This document shows positions 16,145 through 24,556 of a stretch of DNA of 64,000 nucleotides, one piece after another (position 1 is the stretch's first letter; every line of letters begins with the position of its first letter). The stretch spans positions 1 through 64,000 of the forward strand of contig NZ_JPJE01000010.1 of the NCBI RefSeq assembly GCF_000765215.1, given 5' to 3'. Made by a program: the position numbers and the translations under genes. Under the pieces are notes generated by a model that did no database searches, was not told the origin of the DNA, and saw only the letters and a list, made by a program, of their open reading frames with translations. This DNA is from Eubacterium sp. ER2. GTDB lineage: Bacteria; Bacillota; Clostridia; Lachnospirales; Lachnospiraceae.

Positions 16145-17071
16145 ATGATGAAAATAAAGAAAATGGCAGCACTTCTGCTGACAGCAGTCATGGGATTTTC
16201 GCTGGCCGGCTGCAACGCCATCACCATCGACGGCGAAGAGGGGAGTATCACAGAGGGAGGAAGCGGGGGAAACGGCAGCATTGGCTTTTCCGTATCCACA
16301 CTGAACAATCCATTTTTTGTGACTCTGAGCGAAGGCGCCGAGGCAAAGGCCGAGGAGGAGGGAGCAGATCTGATCGTGGTGGACGCCGGCGATGACGCGG
16401 CAAAGCAGACAAGTGATATCGAGGATCTGATCTCCAGAAATATCAGCGTCCTCATTGTCAATCCGGTGGACTCTGACGCAGTGGCTCCGGCCGTGCAGGA
16501 CGCGGTCGCGGCGGGAATCAAGGTCATCTCCGTGGACCGCGTAGTCAACGGAGTGGACGTGGACTGTGCCATTGCCTCCGACAATGTGGAGGGAGCCAGG
16601 ATGGCCACAGAGTATATGGTGAGCCTCATCGGCGAGGGGGCAAAGACAGCGGAGATCCAGGGAACCTCCGGGGCCAGCGCCACCATCGACAGAGGAGAGG
16701 GCTTCCACCTTGTGGCAGATGAGCAGCTCGACGTTGTGTCCAGCCAGACAGCTAACTTCAGCCGCTCAGAGGGAATGACTGTCATGGAGAACATCCTCCA
16801 GGCTCAGCCGGATCTCAAGGGCGTGTTTGCCCACAATGACGAGATGGCCTTGGGCGCGGTGGAGGCCATCGGAAACAGGGATATTGTGGTAGTGGGATTT
16901 GACGCCACAGACGATGCCCTGGCAGCCATCCAGCAGGGAAGAATGGCAGCAACCGTTGCACAGAAGCCAGACCTTATGGGCGCTACAGCGGTGGAGACAG
17001 CCATCAGCCTGGTAAACGGCGAGACAGTGGAAAAGGAGATCCCGGTTGAGGTGGAGCTGATCACAGAGTAA
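16145..17071 (+). CDS. rbsB: Ribose ABC transporter substrate-binding lipoprotein
   Basis: The protein has 308 residues. A lipoprotein signal peptide ends in SLAGC (C23), so it is anchored on the outer face of the membrane. A Gly/Ser/Glu spacer then leads to a type 1 periplasmic-binding fold starting IGFSVSTLNNPFF, with VVDAGDD, ISVDR and AHNDEMALG, all typical of RbsB. It captures ribose for RbsA-RbsC. The ATGATG start has AAAGGAG upstream, and the 19-base gap from rbsC keeps it in the operon. A strong terminator follows at 17116-17154. Confidence 0.93.
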   Translation: MMKIKKMAALLLTAVMGFSLAGCNAITIDGEEGSITEGGSGGNGSIGFSVSTLNNPFFVTLSEGAEAKAEEEGADLIVVDAGDDAAKQTSDIEDLISRNISVLIVNPVDSDAVAPAVQDAVAAGIKVISVDRVVNGVDVDCAIASDNVEGARMATEYMVSLIGEGAKTAEIQGTSGASATIDRGEGFHLVADEQLDVVSSQTANFSRSEGMTVMENILQAQPDLKGVFAHNDEMALGAVEAIGNRDIVVVGFDATDDALAAIQQGRMAATVAQKPDLMGATAVETAISLVNGETVEKEIPVEVELITE

Positions 17072-17115
17072 AATAAGAGAATAAAAGAAGAGCAAAAAGA
17101 AGAAAAAAAAAGAGG

Positions 17116-17154
17116 ATGCCCGGCGGACTGATACGGTTCCGCCGGGCATTTTGG
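17116..17154 (+). terminator. Intrinsic terminator after rbsB
   Basis: ATGCCCGGCGGA (17116-17127) pairs with TCCGCCGGGCAT (17138-17149), a perfect 12-bp stem followed by TTTT. It ends the rbs operon before the separate rbsR promoter. Confidence 0.85.
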
Positions 17155-17227
17155 CGCATTGTCTGCCCTTTTTGGAACCCTGTCTGGCTGCCCTCGTCTG
17201 CCTTTTCCGGATCCCTGCCGGGCCGGG

Positions 17228-17256
17228 TTGACAGACTGTTGGGCGAAAAATATAAT
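17228..17256 (+). promoter_or_regulatory. Consensus sigma-A promoter of rbsR
   Basis: TTGACA (17228-17233), a 17-base spacer and TATAAT (17251-17256) form another perfect promoter. Confidence 0.85.
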
Positions 17257-17263
17257 AAAGGGT

Positions 17264-17280
17264 ATGAAACAGGTTTCAAA
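17264..17280 (+). promoter_or_regulatory. Autoregulatory LacI-type operator of rbsR
   Basis: TGAAACAGGTTTCA (17265-17278) is one base different from the rbs operators, with A replacing C in the central CCGG. It begins eight bases after the -10, so binding would block initiation of rbsR. The weaker centre suggests lower affinity than O1 and O2. Confidence 0.75.
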
Positions 17281-17304
17281 ACGGAAGGAGCAAACAGACC
17301 ATAT

Positions 17305-18303
17305 ATGACCAGTATCAGAGAAGTGGCAAAGCTAGCAGGTGTGTCCCCCGCCACTGTTTCCCGGGTGATGAACGGCACCGCAAACGTGGATGAGAAAAAA
17401 AGGCAGAGAGTGCTGGAGGCTATAGAAAAGACAGGCTTTCGCCCCAATGAGTTGGCCCGGGCCCTTTACAAAAAGTCGTCCCGGATGATCGGCGTGATCG
17501 TCCCGGACATTGAGAATCCGTTTTTTAGTGAGCTCTCCAAGGCGGTGGAGGAGCAGGCATACCGGACCGGGTACCGGATCCTTCTGTGCAACTCTGACGA
17601 TGATCCGCAAAAGGAGATGATGAATATCCAGATGCTTGTCCAGATGAAGGCGGACGGGATCATCATCACCACCAATTGCGACAGCACCAGCCGGGTGCTG
17701 GGGGACTGCCCCATCCCTGTGGTGGTGGTGGACAGAAAGCTGAAGGGTGAGAGCGGCACCGCCTTTATCGAGGCGGACCACTATAAGGGCGGGCGTCTGG
17801 CGGCCCGGCATCTGGTGGAGTGCGGATGTAAGAATATCGTCTGTTTGCGGGGACCTTTGGCCTATTCCAGCGGCCGGCAGCGCTACCAGGGCTATCTGGA
17901 CATATGCGAAAAATACGGTCTGAAGGAACAGTACGTGAACTGCACCTACGACTATGAGGCCGGACGGCGGGCAGCAGGCGAGCTGATGCGAAGATTCCCG
18001 GACACAGATGGCATCATTGCCTGCAACGATATGGTGGCCATCTCTGTATACAAGGAGCTTACGGCCCGGGGCAGGCGCATACCGGAGGAGATCCAGCTGA
18101 TTGGATTTGACGATATCAAATTCAGCAGGATGTGCACGCCAGAGCTGACCACAGTGTCCCAGCCTATCAGGGAGATGGGCTCCCTGGCGGCAGGCATCAT
18201 CATCCGGCACGTGGAGGGGGAGGAGTTCCTGCAGGAGAATGTGTTCGATGTGAAGCTGGTGGAGCGGGATACGACGAGAAGGAAAAAAGAGCAGAAGAAA
18301 TAG
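17305..18303 (+). CDS. rbsR: LacI-family repressor of the ribose operon
   Basis: The protein has 332 residues. The helix-turn-helix MTSIREVAKLAGVSPATVSRVMNG and hinge helix RPNELARAL are standard LacI, and the ligand domain from residue 60 has IGVIVPDIENPFFSEL and IGFDDIKFSRMCTPELTTV as in RbsR. It likely represses rbsKDACB through the two GAAACCGGTTTC sites and its own gene through the third, with release by ribose. The frame is open from 17116, through the terminator and promoter, so the ATG at 17305 is the start; its AAGGAG is somewhat far (14 bases). Naming rests on family and location. Confidence 0.88.
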   Translation: MTSIREVAKLAGVSPATVSRVMNGTANVDEKKRQRVLEAIEKTGFRPNELARALYKKSSRMIGVIVPDIENPFFSELSKAVEEQAYRTGYRILLCNSDDDPQKEMMNIQMLVQMKADGIIITTNCDSTSRVLGDCPIPVVVVDRKLKGESGTAFIEADHYKGGRLAARHLVECGCKNIVCLRGPLAYSSGRQRYQGYLDICEKYGLKEQYVNCTYDYEAGRRAAGELMRRFPDTDGIIACNDMVAISVYKELTARGRRIPEEIQLIGFDDIKFSRMCTPELTTVSQPIREMGSLAAGIIIRHVEGEEFLQENVFDVKLVERDTTRRKKEQKK

Positions 18304-18341
18304 AAGAGAGAATAAAATAAAAGGTAAAACAAGAAATATGG

Positions 18342-18387
18342 GAGGGGCTGTCCTGAATTGCTATTCAGAGGCAGCCCCTCTTGTGTT
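18342..18387. terminator. Intrinsic terminator between rbsR and the XRE regulator
   Basis: GAGGGGCTG (18342-18350) pairs with CAGCCCCTC (18372-18380), with an inner CTGAAT/ATTCAG stem, followed by TTGTGTTT. It lies between convergent genes. Confidence 0.75.
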
Positions 18388-18401
18388 TAGCAAGCGCTAA
18401 T

Positions 18402-19094
18402 TTACTGCGCATAGAAGAAATTGGTGCGCTTGATATTTTTCAGCTCTTCCGGCGTCAGGCGCAGGGAGGAGATAAGCGCCTCGTCCTCCGGCAGCGGTGT
18501 CTCCGAGACAATGACCTTCATGGCGATATTCTGGTAGAAATAGCTGATGGTCGTGAGAAGACCGATCTTGTAGGAGGTGTGCCGGTTCAGGGATGAAACC
18601 CGGAGGGTGAGGGTGTCAAATGGCGGCTCTGTGCAGCTCAGGATAAAATCAATGCAGGAATCCGTGTAGGATACCCTTCCGTCATAGACATAGTTGGCAT
18701 CATAATAGTTTGCCGTGTCTGCCACATCGTAATACATGGTAGACTTGAAGGACATTTTCTGGTTGATGAGAACTGCCTTCTGCAGTTTATTTTTCTCCCC
18801 GTTAAACCAGTAGAGATAGAGCTGCTCTGAAAAATATTTTTGATATCGTGTCAAATCATTTGAATCCTCTGTTACGCAGGTGTCGGGCAACAGGGAGGAG
18901 ATTTCGATATTGAGGATTCTGCAGATGTCTACAAGAGTGTCAATACTGATGAATATTTCCCCTTTTTCGTATTTGGATATAGTGGCTGTACTTTTGTTCA
19001 ATTTTTCTGCCAGATCATTTAAGGTCAAATGCTTGGCCCGGCGTCTGGCCCGGAGCTTCTGACCTAAGGTTGTGTAAAAAGAACCAGAATTCAT
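18402..19094 (-). CDS. XRE-family transcriptional regulator with unknown C-terminal domain
   Basis: The protein has 230 residues. Residues 8-68 form a Cro/C1 helix-turn-helix (LGQKLRARRRAKHLTLNDLAEKL, then KSTATISKYEKGEIFISIDTL). The C-terminal 160 residues contain many aromatic and Tyr-rich strands (for example TMYYDVADTANYYDANY) and do not match a family I recognise; the layout suggests a ligand-sensing domain. GAGGAA precedes the ATG. It is more AT-rich than its neighbours and divergent from the MFS-hydrolase-permease cluster, which it probably controls. A candidate operator palindrome lies at 19340-19354. Confidence 0.85.
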   Translation of the reverse strand: MNSGSFYTTLGQKLRARRRAKHLTLNDLAEKLNKSTATISKYEKGEIFISIDTLVDICRILNIEISSLLPDTCVTEDSNDLTRYQKYFSEQLYLYWFNGEKNKLQKAVLINQKMSFKSTMYYDVADTANYYDANYVYDGRVSYTDSCIDFILSCTEPPFDTLTLRVSSLNRHTSYKIGLLTTISYFYQNIAMKVIVSETPLPEDEALISSLRLTPEELKNIKRTNFFYAQ

Positions 19095-19339
19095 ACGATC
19101 ATTCCTCTCTGCATAAAAACAATCTTCATTTTAATACAGATTTTACCATATAAACAGTGAGATGGACAAATGTTTTTTGGGAAAATAAAAGCGGAATGGA
19201 TAAAGTTGACTAAAAATAGTGTTTCCTATCCTATATTGAGAAAAATAGATGAAAAACGATAAAAATAAATTGAAAATTGAAGGGAGGGAGATGAAAAGCC
19301 AAATAATTATCTCTTTAATAGAATTTGTGGGGAACAAAA

Positions 19340-19354
19340 TTTCGTAATACGAAA
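19340..19354 (+). promoter_or_regulatory. Palindrome, candidate operator for the divergent XRE regulator
   Basis: TTTCGTA-A-TACGAAA is a perfect inverted repeat with seven-base arms, ten bases before the -35 of the MFS promoter. The position fits activation or repression by the neighbouring regulator. Confidence 0.5.
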
Positions 19355-19364
19355 AAGACCGGAT

Positions 19365-19394
19365 TTGTGAATTTGTTATCAATAAAGCTATAAT
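19365..19394 (+). promoter_or_regulatory. Promoter of the MFS-hydrolase-permease cluster
   Basis: TTGTGA (19365-19370), an 18-base spacer and TATAAT (19389-19394). The -35 is imperfect, which fits a regulated promoter. Confidence 0.6.
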
Positions 19395-19475
19395 CTTTGT
19401 AAAGATCTTTGTAAAAAAAGAGGCGCGGCGCATATGAACACATGAAAATGAGAGATTGGAATGGAGGCGGTATGG

Positions 19476-20756
19476 ATGGCTAAAGAGGCCAAACAAGGCT
19501 ACAAGAAAAATCTGGGAACGATCCTTTTGCTGGCATTTGCCGGATCGATTATTTACGGACTTCCCTATTTTCGCTCCTACTATTATGACACCTATCAGAA
19601 TATGTATAATCTGACCAACACGCAGATGGGACTTCTGGGGAGCGCCTATGGCCTCCTCGGCGTGTTTTCCTATGTTATAGGAGGGGTTCTGGCGGACAAG
19701 ATCAAGGCGAAGAAGCTGCTGATTTTCTCCATGATTGCCACAGGTCTTGGAGGACTTCTGCATCTGGTGGTGAGCGACTTCTACGCGTTGGCGGCTATTT
19801 ACGGACTGTGGGGCGTGACCTCGCTCCTGACCTTTTGGCCGGCCCTGATGAAGATTGTAAGGATCCAGGCGACGGACGAGGAGCAGAGCAGGGCTTATGG
19901 CATTTTCGAGGGAGGCCGGGGCGTGTTCAATGCGGCGCATCTGGCTGTGGCAACTGCGATCTTCGGCGTGTTCGAGGCGAGGGCAATGCCCTATATGGGA
20001 ATTGATGCCATCATCTGGTTCTATTCCCTGGCGCCATTGATCGTGGGTATCATCTTTATATTTATCCTGAAGGAGCCGGATACAGTGGATGAGACAGGCT
20101 CCTCACAGCAGGTTTCCTTCAAACAGATCCTGAGCGTCCTGAAAATGCCTGTTATGTGGCTGATCATTATTATGATCTACACAAGCTATACATTTAATAT
20201 GTCTTCCTACTATTTTACACCGTACGCCAGCAATATCATCGGAGTTACGGCTGTGATTGCGGCGATCCTGACAGTCATGTCTCAGTATATTCGCCCCTTT
20301 GCCGCTACCATCGGCGGGTTTGCAGGGGATAAGGTGGGAAAGAGCAAGACCATGATCGTGGGATACGTTCTCATGGTAGCCGGAGTGATCATCATGGATA
20401 TGACGGGAAGAATGAGCTCTGACACGAGGATGATCCTTGTTGTGGCAGCCTGCGTGCTTGTATATGCGGGTATGTTCTCCAACTTCGGACTGTATTTTTC
20501 CTTTATCTCAGAGGCGGGAATCCCGGTGGAGCTGGGAGGAGTGGCTATCGGCATGGCATCCACATTCGGCTATCTGCCAGAGGTACTGAGCTACACCATC
20601 GCAGGAAAGCTGTTGGATACATATCCGGGATACCAAGGCTATCACCTGAACCATATGTATATGATCGCGATGGGCATTATCGGTCTCATCGTGGCTGTTA
20701 TCTGGACAAAAAAATATGCGAAAAAGCCGGCAGCGGCCAAAAGTGAGGAAATCTAA
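19476..20756 (+). CDS. MFS transporter
   Basis: The protein has 426 residues and about twelve membrane helices. The MFS loop motif between helices 2 and 3 appears as GGVLADKIKAKKLL, and its second-half counterpart as GGFAGDKVGKSKTM. Helix 1 begins with GTILLLAFAGSIIYGLPYF, similar to uptake transporters of the nitrate/oxalate-sugar phosphate side of the superfamily. Two in-frame starts exist; ATG 19476 has GGAGG (19463-19467) eight bases upstream and is chosen over 19461. It is first in a three-gene unit with a CocE-type hydrolase and an APC permease. The substrate is unknown. Confidence 0.88.
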   Translation: MAKEAKQGYKKNLGTILLLAFAGSIIYGLPYFRSYYYDTYQNMYNLTNTQMGLLGSAYGLLGVFSYVIGGVLADKIKAKKLLIFSMIATGLGGLLHLVVSDFYALAAIYGLWGVTSLLTFWPALMKIVRIQATDEEQSRAYGIFEGGRGVFNAAHLAVATAIFGVFEARAMPYMGIDAIIWFYSLAPLIVGIIFIFILKEPDTVDETGSSQQVSFKQILSVLKMPVMWLIIIMIYTSYTFNMSSYYFTPYASNIIGVTAVIAAILTVMSQYIRPFAATIGGFAGDKVGKSKTMIVGYVLMVAGVIIMDMTGRMSSDTRMILVVAACVLVYAGMFSNFGLYFSFISEAGIPVELGGVAIGMASTFGYLPEVLSYTIAGKLLDTYPGYQGYHLNHMYMIAMGIIGLIVAVIWTKKYAKKPAAAKSEEI

Positions 20757-20797
20757 AACTATTTTCATATATTTATTAATAAAGGAGGTTCGTGAAT

Positions 20798-22846
20798 ATG
20801 GCAAAAGTAGAACCAAAAGCAAAACGGGTGATGAAGAGAGAGGAGTTCCCCTATGAGTGGGATGTGATCGAGAACCAGTGGATCACCATGTCAGACGGGT
20901 GCAGGCTGTCTGCCCGCGTCTGGCATCCAAAGACAGACAAGCCGTTGCCCACAGTGTTTGAGACCCAGCCCTACCGCAAGCGGGACGGCATGAGAGGGCG
21001 GGACGAGCCCATGTACGGATTTTTCGCCGGCATGGGATACAATGTGGTCCGCGTGGACATGCGGGGCGCGGGAGAGTCTGACCAGTGCTTTTACGATGAG
21101 TATCTGAAGCAGGAGCAGGATGATGCGGTGGAGTGCATCGAGTGGATTGCCCAGCAGCCCTGGTGCGACGGTAATGTGGGAATGATGGGAAAATCGTGGA
21201 GCGGCTTTAACTCCCTGCAGGTGGCGGCGAGACAGCCAAAAGGGCTGAAGGCTATTATCTGCGTGGGCTTTGTGGATGACAGATATACTCAGGATATTCA
21301 CTATAAAGGCGGCTGTCTGCTGAATGACAATTTCTGGTGGGGCAACATTATGCTGGCCTACATGTGCCGTGCCATTGACTCTGAGATCAAGCCGGACACC
21401 TGGTATGAGGAGTCTATCCGGCGCCTGGAGGAGATGCCTCTGTGGCCGGCTAACTGGCTGGAGCATCAGACAAGGGATGACTACTGGAAGCACGGCTCAG
21501 TCAGCGTGAACTACGATGACATCAAGGTGCCGGTCTTTGCCCTGGACGGATGGGCTGACTCCTACACAAACAGCGTGCTCACCCTGATGGAGGGGCTGAG
21601 CGTTCCGAGAAAGGCGCTTATCGGACCCTGGGCCCACGTGTTTGCCCATGACGGGGCTCCCCAGCCAGCCATCGATTTTCTGGGAGAGGCTACAAAGTGG
21701 TGGGATAAATGGCTCAAAGGCATTGACAATGATACACTGGACTGCCCTATGGTACAGGTATGGCTGGAAGACAGCATGAAGCCGGAGACGGTACACCCTG
21801 TCAGCGATGGCCGTTGGGTGGCACTGGACAAATGGCCCTCTGCGGATGTGGAGACAAAGACGCTGTCCATGACCTACGGACATCTCCAGGAGGAGGCAAA
21901 CACGAAGGAGGAAGTGGTGGATCTGTGCACCCTTCCCAATCACGGGCTTCTGGCCAACGAGTGGATGGGAGCTGGAGTTCCGGGAGAGAGCCCGGCCGAT
22001 ATGCGGGTGGACGACGGTATGGCCATGGTATTTGACTCTGACATTTTAAAGGAAGAGGTGGAAATATTAGGCTATCCGGAATTTGAGGTGGAGCTTACCA
22101 GCGATAAGCCAAACGCCTTCCTCTACGCTGAGCTCTGTGACATCCATCCCGACGGAGCGGCCACGAGAGTGTCCTATGGGCTGATGAACCTGACCCATCT
22201 GGAGGGCCACGAGAAGGTGGTTTATCTGGAGCCGGGCAAGAAATATAAGGCCAGGGTGCAGCTGGATGTGTGCGGACACAATTTCCCTGCCGGCCACAGG
22301 ATCAGACTTGCCATTGCCAATTCCTTCTGGCCCATGATATGGCCATCGCCGGAGCTTGCTACGCTGAAGCTGGATCTGTCCACTGCCAAATTTTCCCTGC
22401 CCCTGTTTAAGGGAAAGGATGCCAAGGGACCGGACATGGAGGCAAGATGCGCGCCGCTCACACCAATGACTACACTCTCGCCGGGACATGTGGACCGGCA
22501 GATCACATATGATCTGATCACGGATACGTGGACCTCCATCACTGATGGCGTGGGAGGAGTGTTCGGAGAGGGCGTGTACCGCTTTGACGATATCGGCACA
22601 GTTGTAGAGCACAATCTGAAGAGGGAGCTGACCATGAGCAACAAGGATCCCCTCTCAGCGAAATATACAATTTATCAGAAGATGAAGAACGGACGGGAGG
22701 GCTGGCTTACGGACTGCGATATCGTGGTGACCCAGACTGCGGATCTGGAAAACTTCTACATCACCGGCTATATGGATGCATCCATCAATGGGGAGCATGT
22801 GTTCCACCGGGATTACGATTATAAAGTAAAGAGAAACGGTCTTTAA
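20798..22846 (+). CDS. CocE/NonD-family hydrolase (peptidase S15-like)
   Basis: The protein has 682 residues. The alpha/beta hydrolase domain carries the nucleophile S133 in GKSWSGF, a probable acid in ALDGWADSY and a histidine in GPWAHVFAHD; a jelly-roll C-terminal domain of the X-Pro dipeptidyl-peptidase type begins near residue 370. The family includes cocaine esterase, glutaryl acylases and X-Pro peptidases, so it hydrolyses an ester, amide or peptide bond. There is no signal peptide, so it acts in the cytoplasm after uptake. ATG 20798 has AAAGGAGG nine bases upstream and is preferred to GTG 20792. Location between two transporters suggests a catabolic unit for an imported small molecule. 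Confidence 0.9.
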   Translation: MAKVEPKAKRVMKREEFPYEWDVIENQWITMSDGCRLSARVWHPKTDKPLPTVFETQPYRKRDGMRGRDEPMYGFFAGMGYNVVRVDMRGAGESDQCFYDEYLKQEQDDAVECIEWIAQQPWCDGNVGMMGKSWSGFNSLQVAARQPKGLKAIICVGFVDDRYTQDIHYKGGCLLNDNFWWGNIMLAYMCRAIDSEIKPDTWYEESIRRLEEMPLWPANWLEHQTRDDYWKHGSVSVNYDDIKVPVFALDGWADSYTNSVLTLMEGLSVPRKALIGPWAHVFAHDGAPQPAIDFLGEATKWWDKWLKGIDNDTLDCPMVQVWLEDSMKPETVHPVSDGRWVALDKWPSADVETKTLSMTYGHLQEEANTKEEVVDLCTLPNHGLLANEWMGAGVPGESPADMRVDDGMAMVFDSDILKEEVEILGYPEFEVELTSDKPNAFLYAELCDIHPDGAATRVSYGLMNLTHLEGHEKVVYLEPGKKYKARVQLDVCGHNFPAGHRIRLAIANSFWPMIWPSPELATLKLDLSTAKFSLPLFKGKDAKGPDMEARCAPLTPMTTLSPGHVDRQITYDLITDTWTSITDGVGGVFGEGVYRFDDIGTVVEHNLKRELTMSNKDPLSAKYTIYQKMKNGREGWLTDCDIVVTQTADLENFYITGYMDASINGEHVFHRDYDYKVKRNGL

Positions 22847-22870
22847 GGACAGAAGACAGAACCGAAAGGG

Positions 22871-24286
22871 GTGAGGACCATCAAGTATAAAAAAATCAGT
22901 TTTAAGGAACTTGTGTTGATGAATGTCTCCGCACTCTACGGGATCAGATGGATTGCCAAATCAACCTCAGACAGCTTTGGCCTGGGGTTGGGGGCAATCC
23001 CCATGTGGGTCATTTTTATGCTGATCTTTTTCATCCCACAGGCGCTGATGTGTGCGGAGCTGGCCTCGGCCTATCCCACAGATGGGGGACTCAATGACTG
23101 GGTGAAGATCGCGTTTGGAACAAAGTACGGATTTCTCGTGTCCTGGATGCACTGGACAGCTCTGATCTTCTGGTACGCCTCCTTCCTGACCTTTCTGGCC
23201 ATTAACATCAGCTACATGATCGGGAAGCCGGAACTGGCGGACAATAAGCCATTTGTGCTGATCATGTCGCTGGTGGTGATCTGGGGGCTGTCCTTTGTCA
23301 GTATGAGGGGCATGAAGCTTGGAAAATACTTTACAAGCGTGGGGGCCTTCGGGTCGGTGATACCGACCATTTTTCTGATCGGCATGGCCATTCTGGCCGT
23401 AGTTGTCCTGAAGGCTGCCCCCAGCGCTTCCGAGTACACGGTGTCTACGCTGACGCCGAAAATGAATATGAATTCTCTTGTGGCTATATCCGGCATTACA
23501 TTTGCCTACACAGGGGCGGAATTTACAGCCAACTTTGTGTCCGACATGAAAAACCCCCAGAAGGATTATCCACGGGCTATCATGATCGCGGCGGGATTGA
23601 TCTGCGTGCTCTATGTTGTGGGAGCTGTCTGCATGACTATGCTGCTTCCCACCTCGGAGATCTTCGCCTATACAGGCACACTGGATGCTCTGGCAAAGGC
23701 AAGTGAGCTCCTTGGAGTGCCGCAGGTTCTTGTGCAGATCCTGGCGTTTGGTATCGCCCTGTCTGTTCTGGGAGCTCTTGTCCTGTACATTGTGCAGCCG
23801 GTGAAGATGCTGTTTGGCTATTCAGAGCCGGGGATCTTCTCGGATAAGTTCATGAAGAAAAACCAGTACGATGTGCCGGAGAAAGCCATCCTGTTCCAGG
23901 CTGTGCTGATTACAGTGCTCCTGGCGGGAGTCAATCTTTTTTCGGCAGTGGAGACCATCTACAACGTGCTCGTCACCATGACAGCGCTGACATCCCTGTT
24001 CCCCTATGTGCTGCTGTTTGCAGCGTACATTAAGATAAAGAAGGAAAAAGAGGATAAGCCGGAGCTGTATCAGATGACGACGAATAAAAAGTGGGGCTGC
24101 TTCCTTGGGTATTCAGAGCTGGTGATCTGCGGGATCGCCATCGTATGCTCCGCCCTACCGGTGATGTCCACAACAGGTGAGAACATCATTTACGAGATTG
24201 AGCTGATCGGCGGCGCGTTGTTCGTACTGTTGTCCGGCCTGTGGCTTTGGAAGCGATCCGGGCTGGAGAACAAAATGGGGACGTAA
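22871..24286 (+). CDS. APC-family amino acid permease
   Basis: The protein has 471 residues and about twelve helices. Helix 1 reads KELVLMNVSALYGIRW and helix 6 reads ISGITFAYTGAEFTANFVSDMKNP, typical of the glutamate:GABA antiporter side of the APC superfamily. It probably exchanges amino acids or amino-acid-like products. The start is uncertain: GTG 22871 has a purine-rich run directly against it, and ATG 22919 would cut into helix 1, so GTG is kept. The last codons (MGT-stop) lie in the left arm of a 274-bp inverted-repeat element, so the native C-terminus may have been altered by insertion. Confidence 0.88.
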   Translation: MRTIKYKKISFKELVLMNVSALYGIRWIAKSTSDSFGLGLGAIPMWVIFMLIFFIPQALMCAELASAYPTDGGLNDWVKIAFGTKYGFLVSWMHWTALIFWYASFLTFLAINISYMIGKPELADNKPFVLIMSLVVIWGLSFVSMRGMKLGKYFTSVGAFGSVIPTIFLIGMAILAVVVLKAAPSASEYTVSTLTPKMNMNSLVAISGITFAYTGAEFTANFVSDMKNPQKDYPRAIMIAAGLICVLYVVGAVCMTMLLPTSEIFAYTGTLDALAKASELLGVPQVLVQILAFGIALSVLGALVLYIVQPVKMLFGYSEPGIFSDKFMKKNQYDVPEKAILFQAVLITVLLAGVNLFSAVETIYNVLVTMTALTSLFPYVLLFAAYIKIKKEKEDKPELYQMTTNKKWGCFLGYSELVICGIAIVCSALPVMSTTGENIIYEIELIGGALFVLLSGLWLWKRSGLENKMGT

Positions 24287-24550
24287 CACTTTGCAAAAGT
24301 ATTACGTCTGGATTTAGACTAACTGGTGTGTAATTGTGTCAAATATAATCGGTTGCGACTCCGCCTGTTTTGATTGGTATCACGAAAAAAGCAAGAGTTT
24401 CTCACGTATTACGCGGAAGAAGCTCTTGCTTTTTTCAGATTAATCACGATATGAGTGGAAATTGTGTGTGAACACAGTGGTGGTTTGACACAATTATACA
24501 CCAGTTGGATTAGTTTGAGACGTAACACTTTTGTAAAGCATTACGTCCCC
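24277..24550. repeat. 274-bp inverted-repeat (MITE-like) element enclosing a terminator
   Basis: A left arm of 67 bases (24277-24343) and a right arm of 67 bases (24484-24550) are inverted copies with 55 of 67 identical positions; both outer ends are GGGGACGTAA and both inner ends TAATTGTGTCAAA. Each arm forms its own small hairpin around ACGTAA...TTACGT. The 140-base core contains a strong terminator and no open frame of note. A half copy occurs at 7806-7876. No transposase is present, so it resembles a non-autonomous mobile repeat. Confidence 0.75.
24384..24436. terminator. Strong bidirectional intrinsic terminator inside the repeat element
   Basis: GAAAAAAGCAAGAG (24384-24397) pairs perfectly with CTCTTGCTTTTTTC (24423-24436), with A and T runs on the two sides. 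It separates the permease from the convergent argG gene. Confidence 0.88.
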
Positions 24551-24556
24551 AATTCA

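Larger units (their letters stand above)
19095..19475. other. AT-rich divergent control region
   Basis: These 381 bases lie between the XRE regulator and the MFS gene and hold no gene. The visible elements are a palindrome at 19340-19354, a promoter at 19365-19394 for the MFS cluster, and a direct repeat of ATCTTTGTAAA at about 19393-19415, just after the -10. Confidence 0.6.
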
